A stretch of DNA of 64,000 nt from Chitinophaga caeni (GCF_002557795.1 NZ_CP023777.1:4039001-4103000); one strand, 5' to 3'; numbered from the stretch's first letter, positions 45,387 to 55,823 are shown. The notes: generated by a model not told the origin, from the letters alone. Program-made: numbers and translations.

Positions 45387-45406
45387 GTCGTAAATACGCT
45401 TACGAC
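45387..45406. promoter_or_regulatory. Inverted repeat just upstream of the GH5 gene
   Basis: GTCGTAA (45387-45393) and TTACGAC (45400-45406) are perfect arms around a 6-base centre, ending 6 bases before the GH5 start codon. The position suits an operator for a repressor or a hairpin that hides the translation start. Confidence 0.35.
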
Positions 45407-45527
45407 CGGCGTGTAAATTAATCTAACTACCAAGAAATAATTAATGAATAAACCTACGAAATGACGGGTTAAGATGCAAATAAATTGCGACGGGAGGGCT
45501 GGGAATATAACTCTAAGCTAATAAAAT

Positions 45528-45552
45528 GAGCTGCCCTTTAATAGGACAGCTC
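45528..45552 (-). terminator. Terminator after the basic-secretory-protein gene
   Basis: GAGCTG (45528-45533) pairs with CAGCTC (45547-45552), extended by CC/GG past an unpaired base. On the minus strand it is followed by ATTTTATT and lies 14 bases after the stop. Confidence 0.6.
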
Positions 45553-45565
45553 AATAATTGATCTA

Positions 45566-46300
45566 TTATGATTTCATACCTTTATCGGGAGCTTGCGTAT
45601 AAGCAGTCCATAATTGATCTAGGGTTTTACCGGTAATTTTTTGCCAGGAGTCATCCGTGTAAGTATGATCCCTCAAGCTAGCATCCATTTTCTTTACGAT
45701 ACCCTTGTTACCATTTGCTTCCAACCATGCCAAGAAACGGGCTGTAATGCGGTAGCTATTAGTGTAAGAATGCTTGGGATTATATTTAGGTAATGACCAA
45801 TGGGCGCCGGCATTATCAACACCGAATTTAAAACGTGCGTAATCAGCGATACCTTCGGTTAACCAACCGGGACCTACACTTCTGCCGTAATCTTGAACAA
45901 TGTGCATTACCTCGTGCGTTACTACATCGATATCGGTTGGCGTACGCAACATCCAGGCAGGGTTATAAGTAACCCTACCGTTTGCCGTAGCCGCTACTCC
46001 ATTGTATTTAGGATCAACATTGAACACGACTTTCTTCAGGGTGCTCTTATTATAAGCCTTTGCCAATTTAGGGTATACTTTAAAGAAAGTTTCGATCATT
46101 CTTTCCCTAACTTCCTGCCCTTCAGCAGCAAATTTCTCGTCCTTGTTAATAAAAATAAGCGTATAACCATGCTTTGAGATCGTGTCCTTTGTCACTTCAA
46201 AACCGGGAGTTACGGCTACGCTTTCCTTTTCAATTTGACCGGCCACCGCGGTATTGGAAATTGTCCAACAAAGCATTGCTGCGGCAAAAATCCTTTTCAT
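45566..46300 (-). CDS. Basic secretory protein family metallopeptidase-like protein
   Basis: Protein of 244 residues with a signal peptide (MKRIFAAAMLCWTISNTAVA). The central motif His129-Glu130-x-x-His133 (VVTHEVMHIVQDYG) followed by GPGWLTEGIADYARFKFG matches the plant-type basic secretory protein family (Pfam BSP, PF04450), where the downstream Glu/Asp of WLTEGIADY supplies the third zinc ligand. The C-terminal region YNPKHSYTNSYRITARFLAWLE is also typical. Peptidase activity is expected in the periplasm or outside; the substrate is unknown. It is a separate transcription unit on the minus strand next to the GH5 gene. Confidence 0.85.
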   Translation of the reverse strand: MKRIFAAAMLCWTISNTAVAGQIEKESVAVTPGFEVTKDTISKHGYTLIFINKDEKFAAEGQEVRERMIETFFKVYPKLAKAYNKSTLKKVVFNVDPKYNGVAATANGRVTYNPAWMLRTPTDIDVVTHEVMHIVQDYGRSVGPGWLTEGIADYARFKFGVDNAGAHWSLPKYNPKHSYTNSYRITARFLAWLEANGNKGIVKKMDASLRDHTYTDDSWQKITGKTLDQLWTAYTQAPDKGMKS

Positions 46301-46851
46301 GTTTGATTGATTTGATAAAATTAAATTGATAATATATACTCTAAACAGTTGATACTTTAATTAGCCGAAACACCCTTCCTGCAAAACCGGACAAGACTCC
46401 TACCTAAGTTCACGTAACCGGCTCCTTCCACCAAATGATCAAATCTCCCGAAAGGTAGTGAAAAATCGATTTAGCAAAGAATTTTATTTGATGAATGGAA
46501 TATTTTACCGCCCACTAGCGGAGATTGAAATGATAAAAATTTTACCGCCGGAATCATGCGCTTACAATAGGGATCCATAAAAGATGGACTATACTATTAA
46601 CCGGTTATTTTTCCCCTCGCAATCGATTTTTAACTACCGGCGCTCACAGCGCAAACTAAGCTGCAATTTTACATGATGCCATTGGGTATCAAGGGACAAG
46701 GTGATCTAGATCAGTATTTTATTCTACTTAAAGGTCTAAATTTAATTAAGCATAGCCAGTTTCATAAGTAATGGGAAAGGATCAGGAATGTGATATATAG
46801 ATCGACAGTAGGGCTGTAATACATCCGTTACTCCATCATAAACAATTTAAA
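46301..46851. other. Divergent intergenic region, 551 bases
   Basis: Spacer between the secreted peptidase gene and a small orphan gene. It holds the palindrome TGATCTAGATCA (46702-46713), described separately. No ORF or hairpin is convincing in the remainder, which is AT-rich with a slightly GC-richer stretch at 46370-46450. Confidence 0.4.
46702..46713. promoter_or_regulatory. Candidate Crp/Fnr-type binding site (TGATCTAGATCA)
   Basis: Perfect 12-base palindrome with the TGAT-N4-ATCA core of Crp/Fnr sites, about 140 bases upstream of the small orphan gene. Similar sites lie at 47880 and 49439, in the same neighbourhood as a Crp/Fnr gene. Confidence 0.4.
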
Positions 46852-47229
46852 ATGAAAATTTATATTAGCGAAGATGATTTGGTATGTAGCATTCAAACCG
46901 ATTTCAGTAAGCGCTACCCTTCCCTTAAACTGGAATTTTATTCCCAACCTCATGAACATGCAAAAACTTGCGTTGCCATGGAAAAAGTATCCCCTCAAAC
47001 ATCTATCGACCATATCAGGATGTTACATACCTTCGGATGGATTGATATCAGCGAAGACCGTACAGCCGCAGAGCTGGAGCTGGATTTCAGGCATAATATG
47101 GGCTTAAACGTCCAAGTGTTTGTAAAATCTGGGGATCGTTGGATTGAAACTGCTGTTACCGACGACTGGAGCTTAGGGAAACTTAACCGTGCCGCCACTG
47201 AAGCAGCCCAAATCGAGTTGGGTACTTGA
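46852..47229 (+). CDS. Uncharacterised small soluble protein
   Basis: Protein of 125 residues, no signal peptide or membrane helix. It opens MKIYISEDDLVCSIQTDFSKRYP and has a central HxHAKTC stretch (QPHEHAKTC) with two His and a Cys that could bind metal. The second half (ELELDFRHNMGLNVQVFVKSGDRWIETAVTDDWSLGKLNR) looks like a beta-sheet domain with conserved aromatic residues. I do not recognise the family. Its position beside a PNPOx-like protein and a universal stress protein, with a Crp/Fnr-type palindrome upstream, suggests a role in low-oxygen or redox stress. Confidence 0.65.
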   Translation: MKIYISEDDLVCSIQTDFSKRYPSLKLEFYSQPHEHAKTCVAMEKVSPQTSIDHIRMLHTFGWIDISEDRTAAELELDFRHNMGLNVQVFVKSGDRWIETAVTDDWSLGKLNRAATEAAQIELGT

Positions 47230-47237
47230 AAGGGGGA

Positions 47238-47723
47238 TCAACCCGCGTGATGATCATGATGATGATGTTCATGATCTTCGAAGCGGCCGGATCTATCCTT
47301 GATCCTGATACGGTAAACTACGGGCCGGTTCTCACCCGGTTCCAGGTAATATTCTTCATCAACATGGTCATGCGGTAAATGCAAGCTTTCGCTCAACTTG
47401 GTATGGATAATCCTGCTCACTAGGAACTTCATCGCGTAATACCGCTCCTTGGGATCCATAATTTCCTCGAATTCACCCCACAAAACGACGCTTTTCCATT
47501 TTACCTGGTCATGTATCTGGTCTACTTCGAAACAAACCGAAGGATGTAGCCTCATAGAGGATATCTTGTGCCCCTCCTTGGAGTGTAATACCAGGTAATC
47601 ACTACTATAAGCATAACTAACCGGTACAATATAAATTTTTGTACCATCCGTGTAGCCGATCCGGCCATTGATACTGCTTTCTAATACAGCATCTATTTCT
47701 TCCCTGGTCAATTTTCCCAACAT
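47238..47723 (-). CDS. PNPOx-like flavin-binding family protein with His-rich tail
   Basis: Protein of 161 residues of the split-barrel flavoprotein type (pyridoxamine 5'-phosphate oxidase-like): LTREEIDAVLESSINGRIGYTDGTKIYIVPVSYAYSSDYLVLHS, SSMRLHPSVCFEVDQ and WKSVVLWGEFEEI are family-typical. Members bind FMN, F420 or haem and act as reductases or stress proteins. The last residues (FEDHEHHHHDHH) are unusual: a short Asp/Glu/His tail that would bind divalent metal. It converges with the small orphan gene (8-base gap) and shares an upstream region with the universal stress gene, including a Crp/Fnr-type site. Confidence 0.8.
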   Translation of the reverse strand: MLGKLTREEIDAVLESSINGRIGYTDGTKIYIVPVSYAYSSDYLVLHSKEGHKISSMRLHPSVCFEVDQIHDQVKWKSVVLWGEFEEIMDPKERYYAMKFLVSRIIHTKLSESLHLPHDHVDEEYYLEPGENRPVVYRIRIKDRSGRFEDHEHHHHDHHAG

Positions 47724-47879
47724 GCTATAATTATTATATAATGATCGTAAAAAATGTTGTTTATTAATTTATTGCTAAGATTCCTACAAATCCGCTTAGT
47801 CTTTACTTACATATCCAACATAATGGATTGCTAATTTGTTATGTTTTATAAAAATACTGGTTACTTGGACCAACTATGA

Positions 47880-47891
47880 TGATTAAAATCA
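47880..47891. promoter_or_regulatory. Candidate Crp/Fnr-type binding site (TGATTAAAATCA)
   Basis: TGAT-N4-ATCA with an outer A/T pair (ATGATTAAAATCAT). It is in the divergent gap between the PNPOx-like and universal stress genes, 72 bases before the latter; if a site centred at -41.5 is assumed, transcription would begin near 47927. Confidence 0.4.
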
Positions 47892-47962
47892 TGGGTAAGT
47901 ATGAAAACCATCAATATTCCTTGCAGGGGATACATCTAACTTAGAACCATAAACATCCCATC

Positions 47963-48799
47963 ATGAAAAGAATACTCGCCGCAATGGATGCATTGCATTT
48001 TAGAGAAGAAGAATTGGATTATTTCTACAAGGTTTCACAGCAGCTGGATGGCGAATTAACCGTTTTATTCTTGCGCGACAATACCGGTTTCGCTATACCA
48101 GCCTCTAACCCGACTGCTGAAACGGATGTCGAATTCGTAGAACAGATGATCCAGAAGAAAATGTCTCAACAGCAAGAAGCGTATATTGAAAAATGTAAAG
48201 AATTTATCGATGCCTGCAACCGTAAAAATTACAAGGTTACCTTGCAGGAAGTTCATGAATGGAGTACGGAAACTATTGTTTATGAATCGATGTTTGCAGA
48301 CTTGTTACTGGTAAATTATTATACCACGCAGGTCCCCCTGCACGAAAAAGGGATCTCCGGGTTCATCGAAGACGTCCTGATCAACGCATCCTGCCCTGTT
48401 ATCATCACGCCGGATGAATATAAACCTATCGACGAAATCGTATTTACATATAATGGAACTAAATCATCCATGTTTGCCATTAAAAGATGGACACAAATAT
48501 TTCAAAACCTCGATGAAATACCTATCCGCGTTATTTACGTGGAAGAAAACAACAGCAAGGAGGTGCCTGGAAAAAGCTTTTTAGACAAATACCTATCCGT
48601 GCATTTTAAAAACGTCAGCTATATGAAATTGGAAGGCGAACCATCAAATGCCATCTATTCATTTTTAGCTCATAAAGTAAATTGCATGGTTACTTTCGGA
48701 GCTTTCGGCAGGAGCCGCTTGTCGAGATTTTTCAGGAAGAGCCAGTCCGAAAAGGTAATCAAAATGCTTAACATTCCGATTTTCGTTACGCACCCCTAA
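47963..48799 (+). CDS. Universal stress protein family, tandem-domain type
   Basis: Protein of 278 residues made of two Usp-like modules (about 1-145 and 150-278). The first opens MKRILAAMDALHF and ends FIEDVLINASCPVIITPDEY; the second contains DEIVFTYNGTKSSMFAIKRW and ends GRSRLSRFFRKSQSEKVIKMLNIPIFVTHP. The glycine-rich ATP loop (GxxGxxxxS) is only partly kept in the second half (GAFGRSRLSRFF). Such proteins help cells survive oxygen limitation, starvation or redox stress. The upstream Crp/Fnr-type site and neighbouring genes support stress regulation. Confidence 0.85.
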   Translation: MKRILAAMDALHFREEELDYFYKVSQQLDGELTVLFLRDNTGFAIPASNPTAETDVEFVEQMIQKKMSQQQEAYIEKCKEFIDACNRKNYKVTLQEVHEWSTETIVYESMFADLLLVNYYTTQVPLHEKGISGFIEDVLINASCPVIITPDEYKPIDEIVFTYNGTKSSMFAIKRWTQIFQNLDEIPIRVIYVEENNSKEVPGKSFLDKYLSVHFKNVSYMKLEGEPSNAIYSFLAHKVNCMVTFGAFGRSRLSRFFRKSQSEKVIKMLNIPIFVTHP

Positions 48800-48801
48800 A
48801 A

Positions 48802-49392
48802 TCAACTTGTTTCGTATACGGGTTCGGAAGTTTGGGTTCTATAACTTGCCAATACAGCTCGCGCCTGCTGTAGGTGCCTGGTTTCGTGGTAAATTACCAC
48901 CCGGAATGTATCGCCCAATTTCAGCTTGATCCATTTAGAAATACTGATTGCCGTTTTAGTGCGGTTCCAATCAACACCCTCCGCTTGATCCAACAGGTCC
49001 AGTAGTTGCTCTTGCTGCTGTATAAATATTGTTATTACACCGGTAGAGAGATTAGTATGTAAAGGATTCATTGATTTAAAAGTTGACATCTTCTTCATCT
49101 TCTCGCCCGGTAACATCATCTTGGCGAAGTAATCGCCCAACAAGCCGGGTTTAAAATAAATACCGCCACCTCCTTTTTTAGCCGCTGCACGGATTTGGCG
49201 GTCAAGTTCCGGGATATAAAAGTCGCCGTAACGGTTTAGATGTTCCAAGCATTCCAAGATACTCCAAGCGCCGGAATGTTGCCTCCATTGCAAGATTTCG
49301 GGTTGTAGAAGACGGAATTGTTCGATTACGGCTAAGCATTGTTGGACTTGTTGCTTCAACGCTGATATCAAGGTAGCTTTCAAGATTTTCAT
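48802..49392 (-). CDS. DinB family protein
   Basis: Protein of 196 residues, all helical, with the DinB/YfiT four-helix pattern: SALKQQVQQCLAVIEQFR, HSGAWSILECLEHLNRYGDFYIPEL, and the third His motif in IYHETRHLQQARAVL. The three His of the usual metal site appear to be those in CLEHLN and YHETRH. Members are metal-dependent enzymes, often thiol transferases, or stress-induced proteins. The stop lies two bases after the convergent universal stress gene. A Crp/Fnr-type palindrome is just upstream of its start, at the end of the Crp/Fnr gene. Confidence 0.82.
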   Translation of the reverse strand: MKILKATLISALKQQVQQCLAVIEQFRLLQPEILQWRQHSGAWSILECLEHLNRYGDFYIPELDRQIRAAAKKGGGGIYFKPGLLGDYFAKMMLPGEKMKKMSTFKSMNPLHTNLSTGVITIFIQQQEQLLDLLDQAEGVDWNRTKTAISISKWIKLKLGDTFRVVIYHETRHLQQARAVLASYRTQTSEPVYETS

Positions 49393-49438
49393 ATCAATAA
49401 CTTTATTACAAAATTCGGAAGAACTTTTTCCCGAAGCA

Positions 49439-49452
49439 TTGATCTATATCAA
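49439..49452. promoter_or_regulatory. Candidate Crp/Fnr-type binding site (TTGATCTATATCAA)
   Basis: Exact match to the TTGAT-N4-ATCAA consensus of Fnr-type sites. It overlaps the last bases of the Crp/Fnr gene and lies 47-60 bases upstream of the DinB gene, on the same strand. A centre at -41.5 would place the DinB transcript start near 49404. Confidence 0.5.
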
Positions 49453-49970
49453 GATTTTTTGAGCCGGGAGAGTGTTTCGGGGCTCATGCCCAGGTAATTG
49501 GCAATATAGCGGTGGGGCACTTCCTGGAATAACTTGGGGCTACGTTTCAAGACCCTTTCATAGCGTTTTGCCGCGCTCAAGGTCAGGATATCCTTTTCCC
49601 TTTCCAGCTGTTGTAGTACAAGGTTTTCCAATATACCTGTCCAGGCTTGGCGATAGTCTTTACGCGATTGCAAACAGCTCATAAAATCGGGCTTCGATAT
49701 TTTCCTGATACCCGATTTCTTGATCGTTTGAATATAATAATCCGTGGGGCAACCGCTGATAAAACTATCAAGTGGCACCACCAGATCGTTTTTATACCCG
49801 AACCGGATAATTTGTTCTTCTTCATCCATCACGAATACCTTGACCGTTCCGGATTCGATATAAAATATATCCGTTGCATGTTGCCCGGCCTTACAGAGAT
49901 ATTCATTCCTTTCCAGGGTATGCATCTGCTGCATAATATTGGCGGACTTTAAAATCGATAAAATATCCAT
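49449..49970 (-). CDS. Crp/Fnr-family transcriptional regulator
   Basis: Protein of 173 residues. The cyclic-nucleotide-binding fold covers about 10-120 (EYLCKAGQHATDIFYIESGTVKVFVMDEEEQIIRFGYKNDLVVPLDSF), and the C-terminal winged helix ends VPHRYIANYLGMSPETLSRLKKS. The iron-sulfur cysteines of Fnr are absent, so it is not an oxygen sensor of that kind. It is divergent from a multihaem cytochrome gene, and Fnr-like boxes in the surrounding 3 kb make it the probable regulator of the local stress genes. Confidence 0.85.
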   Translation of the reverse strand: MDILSILKSANIMQQMHTLERNEYLCKAGQHATDIFYIESGTVKVFVMDEEEQIIRFGYKNDLVVPLDSFISGCPTDYYIQTIKKSGIRKISKPDFMSCLQSRKDYRQAWTGILENLVLQQLEREKDILTLSAAKRYERVLKRSPKLFQEVPHRYIANYLGMSPETLSRLKKS

Positions 49971-50035
49971 ATTTATATAAATGTAATGAAAGTCTTTTTG
50001 AATTAAATTAACCTCTCATACTTTCGTCCTTTTTG

Positions 50036-50043
50036 TATATTTG
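50036..50043 (+). promoter_or_regulatory. Candidate -7 element of the multihaem cytochrome gene
   Basis: TATATTTG, an exact TAnnTTTG match, ends 4 bases before the first possible ATG (50048) and 19 bases before the second (50063). If it is real, the second ATG is the true start. No -33 TTTG lies at the usual distance. Confidence 0.3.
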
Positions 50044-50062
50044 ATAGATGCTTACCACGGTT

Positions 50063-51289
50063 ATGAAAAAACGTCAACTCTTAATTATTGGATGTATTGT
50101 AGGGTGTATCATCTTGTTGTCGAGATGCGTCGGGGATCGCCCGGAAGAAAAATCATTACGTGGACCAGGCTATGCAGCAGTGGAAAGTTGCCAAGGTTGC
50201 CATGCCGATGTATACCGGGATTACTTGCAAACAGCGCATTTCCTAACATCGGCCATAGCGGATCAACAATCTGTAAAGGGCAGTTTTAACGCGCCCAATA
50301 ATGTATTCCACTTCCCTAACCAAGTAGAAGTGAGGATGGAAGAGAAAGCCGGGCGCTTATTCCAAAACATTTATCAAGCGGGGCGAGAAAAGGAAAGTTT
50401 ACCATTTGATATAAGTTTCGGCTCCGGCCGTAAAGCCCAAACTTTCCTTTATTGGAAAAACCAACAATATTTCCAATTGCCCATCTCCTATTTTGTTCCT
50501 GCCGCAAGCTGGGTGAATAGCCCGAACTTCCCGGCAGATCATCCTAAAATAGACCGGGTGATCCCTAGTACTTGCTTCGGTTGCCATTCCAGCCAAGTTG
50601 GTATGGCCGGGGTTCGCCAAGAGGGTTTTGAGCAGACGGAGTTATTTAATCATAACCAAATTATCGCCGGGATTGACTGCCAAAGATGCCATGGCCCGGC
50701 CGCGGCGCATGTTAACTTTCATACGGAACATCCAGGGGAAAAGGCGGCTCATTTTATGCAAAAGATTAGCGCACTGAACAGGACACAGCAAGTAGATATG
50801 TGCGCGCAGTGCCATTCGGGATTAAAACCGTTAAAAAAATCCATTTTTAATTTCCAACCCGGCGATAGCCTCAACAATTTCAGGATCCCCATTCCACCGA
50901 TGCCGGGAAAGCAAAACGAGATGGATGTTCATGGTAACCAATTTCAATTATTACAAGCCAGTCAATGCTATATAGCTAGCCGGGAGCTTACCTGTAATAG
51001 TTGTCACGATCCGCATAAAAAAGAAAGAGACCAGCTCGCCTTGCTGGCTAACCGCTGTTTGGATTGCCATAAAAATGAGCATCCGGCCGGGGGAAATTTA
51101 GCGGGAGCAGATAAAAACTTCCTTGTAAAAAATTGCATCGATTGCCATATGCCTTTAGAAGCATCGAGGGTTATCACCCTACTTGAAAGCGGGGAAGAAA
51201 AACCAACACCGGATTATATTAGAACACACTTAATTAAAATTTACCCGGCAGCATCCGAAAAGATACTTCAAAAATTAATGAAGCAATAA
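50063..51289 (+). CDS. Seven-haem c-type cytochrome lipoprotein
   Basis: Start chosen at 50063 (MKKRQLLIIGCIVGCIILLSRC) because it begins directly with a lipoprotein signal; an ATG at 50048 is also open. Protein of 408 residues. Seven CxxCH haem motifs are present: CQGCH, CFGCH, CQRCH, CAQCH, CNSCH, CLDCH and CIDCH. The last four are grouped in the C-terminal half. The lipobox LLSRC would place it at the membrane. The layout resembles multihaem cytochromes of the c554/NrfA-like world, moving electrons to or from a periplasmic reductase, but no such partner is nearby. It is divergent from a Crp/Fnr regulator. Confidence 0.82.
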   Translation: MKKRQLLIIGCIVGCIILLSRCVGDRPEEKSLRGPGYAAVESCQGCHADVYRDYLQTAHFLTSAIADQQSVKGSFNAPNNVFHFPNQVEVRMEEKAGRLFQNIYQAGREKESLPFDISFGSGRKAQTFLYWKNQQYFQLPISYFVPAASWVNSPNFPADHPKIDRVIPSTCFGCHSSQVGMAGVRQEGFEQTELFNHNQIIAGIDCQRCHGPAAAHVNFHTEHPGEKAAHFMQKISALNRTQQVDMCAQCHSGLKPLKKSIFNFQPGDSLNNFRIPIPPMPGKQNEMDVHGNQFQLLQASQCYIASRELTCNSCHDPHKKERDQLALLANRCLDCHKNEHPAGGNLAGADKNFLVKNCIDCHMPLEASRVITLLESGEEKPTPDYIRTHLIKIYPAASEKILQKLMKQ

Positions 51290-51383
51290 GGTAGCAAATT
51301 AAACTGCCAGGCAACAATTCATGGTTGAAATTGTAGTAAGGATAGGAATTACACACTATTTTATCAATTTAAAAAAATTAACC

Positions 51384-51590
51384 ATGAGCATTGTTAAAGT
51401 AATAGAAGTAATAGCATCTTCGGAAAAAGGATTTGAAGATGCCGTTAAAGGTGCCGTAGCAGAAGTATCAAAAACAGTAAAAAATATTGATTCCGTGTAT
51501 GTTAAGGATATGAAAGTGCATGTAAAAGACGGGCAGATAAGCTCTTACGGCGTTATTTGCAAAGTTGCTTTCCGCGTTGAACACGGGTGA
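51384..51590 (+). CDS. Dodecin family protein
   Basis: Start chosen at the ATG at 51384 (MSIVKVIEVIASSEKGFEDAV); the open frame begins 21 codons earlier without family support. Protein of 68 residues covering the whole dodecin fold: one helix packed on a three-stranded sheet, ending VICKVAFRVEHG. Dodecins form dodecameric shells binding flavins or CoA. The residues that stack on flavin in well-studied members (Trp in LDWFEV and Gln in FQV) are Ser (IDSVYV) and Gly (SYGV) here, so flavin binding may be lost. It lies 94 bases after the cytochrome gene and has its own terminator. Confidence 0.85.
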   Translation: MSIVKVIEVIASSEKGFEDAVKGAVAEVSKTVKNIDSVYVKDMKVHVKDGQISSYGVICKVAFRVEHG

Positions 51591-51624
51591 TACTTTTGAA
51601 TTTTCCCCGTTGAAAATATTTAAG

Positions 51625-51656
51625 AATACCCTTGCATCGCTGCGGGGGTATTTTTA
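51625..51656 (+). terminator. Terminator after the dodecin gene
   Basis: AATACCCTTGCA (51625-51636) pairs with TGCGGGGGTATT (51641-51652) including two T-G pairs, loop TCGC, followed by TTTATT. Confidence 0.8.
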
Positions 51657-51670
51657 TTGCAGGAGGGATA

Positions 51671-52168
51671 TTAATCCCTCAACCACTTAGCCATCGAAGG
51701 ATAAACCGGTAAGCCGAGTTTCCCTGCCTGGGAAAGTTCTGCCGACATCCCGAACCATTGCAAAATCGGTACCCCGAAATACTGGCCGTTATCAAAATTA
51801 TGCATCAAATTACTCCCCTCTCCTTTGTAGCCGCTTTCATGAAAGACGAAGCTTGAGGGCAGGCCCAGGTGCTTACAAGCTGCATACGACCAAGCAATGG
51901 CAGCCATTTCTTCAGCTGCCGCAGTTGGTCTTGAACCTATTTCTTCTCCGCGGATAACATTTCGTTCTGAAGCTTCCAGGCAAGCAAGGTGACCAGCTTC
52001 ATGAAGGATATCACCCGGGTATTTCAATTTCTGCAAATCCACGTAAATATTACCACGTTCAATATGTAAACCGGGAAGGAAAGTATCATCTCCTAAGTCC
52101 TTAAACACCACATTTATACCTATTTGCCTGATAAAATTTACGGCGATCTCAAGATTATTATTCAACAT
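51671..52168 (-). CDS. Uncharacterised protein with HExxH-type (HEAGH) motif
   Basis: Start chosen at the ATG at 52168 (MLNNNLEIAVNFIRQIG); fourteen further codons upstream are open to 52210. Protein of 165 residues without a signal peptide. The segment PGDILHEAGHLACLEA carries an HExxH zinc-peptidase motif, and EEMAAIAWSYAACKHLGLP about 30 residues later could give the third ligand, a spacing reminiscent of ImmA/IrrE-like gluzincins. The C-terminal part has many aromatic residues (FGVPILQWFGM). It could be a protease, or a protein that kept only the fold. No helix-turn-helix partner is beside it. Confidence 0.55.
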   Translation of the reverse strand: MLNNNLEIAVNFIRQIGINVVFKDLGDDTFLPGLHIERGNIYVDLQKLKYPGDILHEAGHLACLEASERNVIRGEEIGSRPTAAAEEMAAIAWSYAACKHLGLPSSFVFHESGYKGEGSNLMHNFDNGQYFGVPILQWFGMSAELSQAGKLGLPVYPSMAKWLRD

Positions 52169-52584
52169 ATATCCACAAATATAATATTTGTTATAATCTA
52201 CATCTAGCAAAATGGGTACTGATCCTGAAAATTCAGGATTTCGAACAGCCCGGGAATTAAACTCCGTGTTTTAACACTTAGCACTTTTATATAGAATAAC
52301 CTTTAGTCCCCTTTCTTTTCAACTTTATTTGGGGAAACAAATCAAGCAGGCATCCATCGAAAACTTGGCCATGGATCAAGTATCCCCTATTAGAATTATA
52401 AAGTATTCCATTCTTCATTCGTTCACGAATTTTTAGGGATTGATGGATTTCAGGGATCTTATTATTTTTGATTGTTTATATTGGGTTGTGGTAGGTGCAA
52501 TTTTGCTGGTCCAGGTTACTGGGTTAGATAGGTCGCGATTTACACAATTTTTGATTTTTATTTTTGTTTGGAAATTAGACATCT
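52169..52584. other. Divergent intergenic region, about 416 bases
   Basis: Spacer between the HEAGH-motif gene and the RibD-C/DHFR-like gene. The minus strand shows TATATTTG (plus-strand 52176-52183) just before the HEAGH-gene start, which is close for a promoter. A 64-codon + strand ORF (52440-52634) overlaps the next gene and looks accidental, with a T-rich composition. Confidence 0.3.
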
Positions 52585-53136
52585 ATGAGAAAGATCGTGT
52601 TGGATTTAGCAACCACTTTAGATGGTTTTATTGAAGGACCAAACGGGGAAGTTGATTGGTGTATCATGGATGATGACATGTCTTTCGATGAATTCTTGGA
52701 TTCTGTAGATACCATTTTTTACGGGAGGGTAAGTTATGATGCCTGGGGAAATTTCCACCCGGATGCCGGTTCTAATTTAACTGAACTTGCGCTGTGGAAA
52801 GCCGTTCACAGTAAGCGCAAGATCGTTTTTTCATCGCGGGAGCGGGAAGATGCAAATGCCGAATTTATTACGGCAGATTTAATTACGAATGTAAAAAAAA
52901 TTCAATCCCAAGAAGGTAAAGATATTTGGCTCTACGGTGGCGCTAAACTTATTGAAACCTTTATTAAAAATAACCTTATCGATACTTACAGGATATCTGT
53001 TCACCCGTTAGCTCTCGGGAAGGGAAAAGCTTTATTTGGAGATTTAACCAAGGTATTGCCGTTAAAATTGGTAGGTACAAAAACATTTAAATCCGGCGTC
53101 GTTCAATTAATATACGAAAGGGCCGCTAAAGAATAA
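52585..53136 (+). CDS. RibD C-terminal/dihydrofolate-reductase-like family protein
   Basis: Protein of 183 residues. It begins MRKIVLDLATTLDGFIEGPNGEVDW, the hallmark of small reductases related to the C-terminal domain of RibD and to DHFR, with FYGRVSYDAWGNF, KIVFSSRE and GKDIWLYGGAKLIETFIKNNLIDTYRISVHPLALGKGKALF following in family order. NADPH would bind around the glycine-rich YGGAKL segment. The substrate of these stand-alone proteins is mostly unknown. There is no signal peptide. It is a single-gene unit. Confidence 0.82.
   Translation: MRKIVLDLATTLDGFIEGPNGEVDWCIMDDDMSFDEFLDSVDTIFYGRVSYDAWGNFHPDAGSNLTELALWKAVHSKRKIVFSSREREDANAEFITADLITNVKKIQSQEGKDIWLYGGAKLIETFIKNNLIDTYRISVHPLALGKGKALFGDLTKVLPLKLVGTKTFKSGVVQLIYERAAKE

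Positions 53137-55823
<2,687 letters not shown>

Noticed and set aside
52440..52634. 64-codon ORF upstream of the DHFR-like gene
   Set aside because: Overlaps the well-supported start at 52585 in another frame; its hydrophobicity comes from a T-rich spacer.
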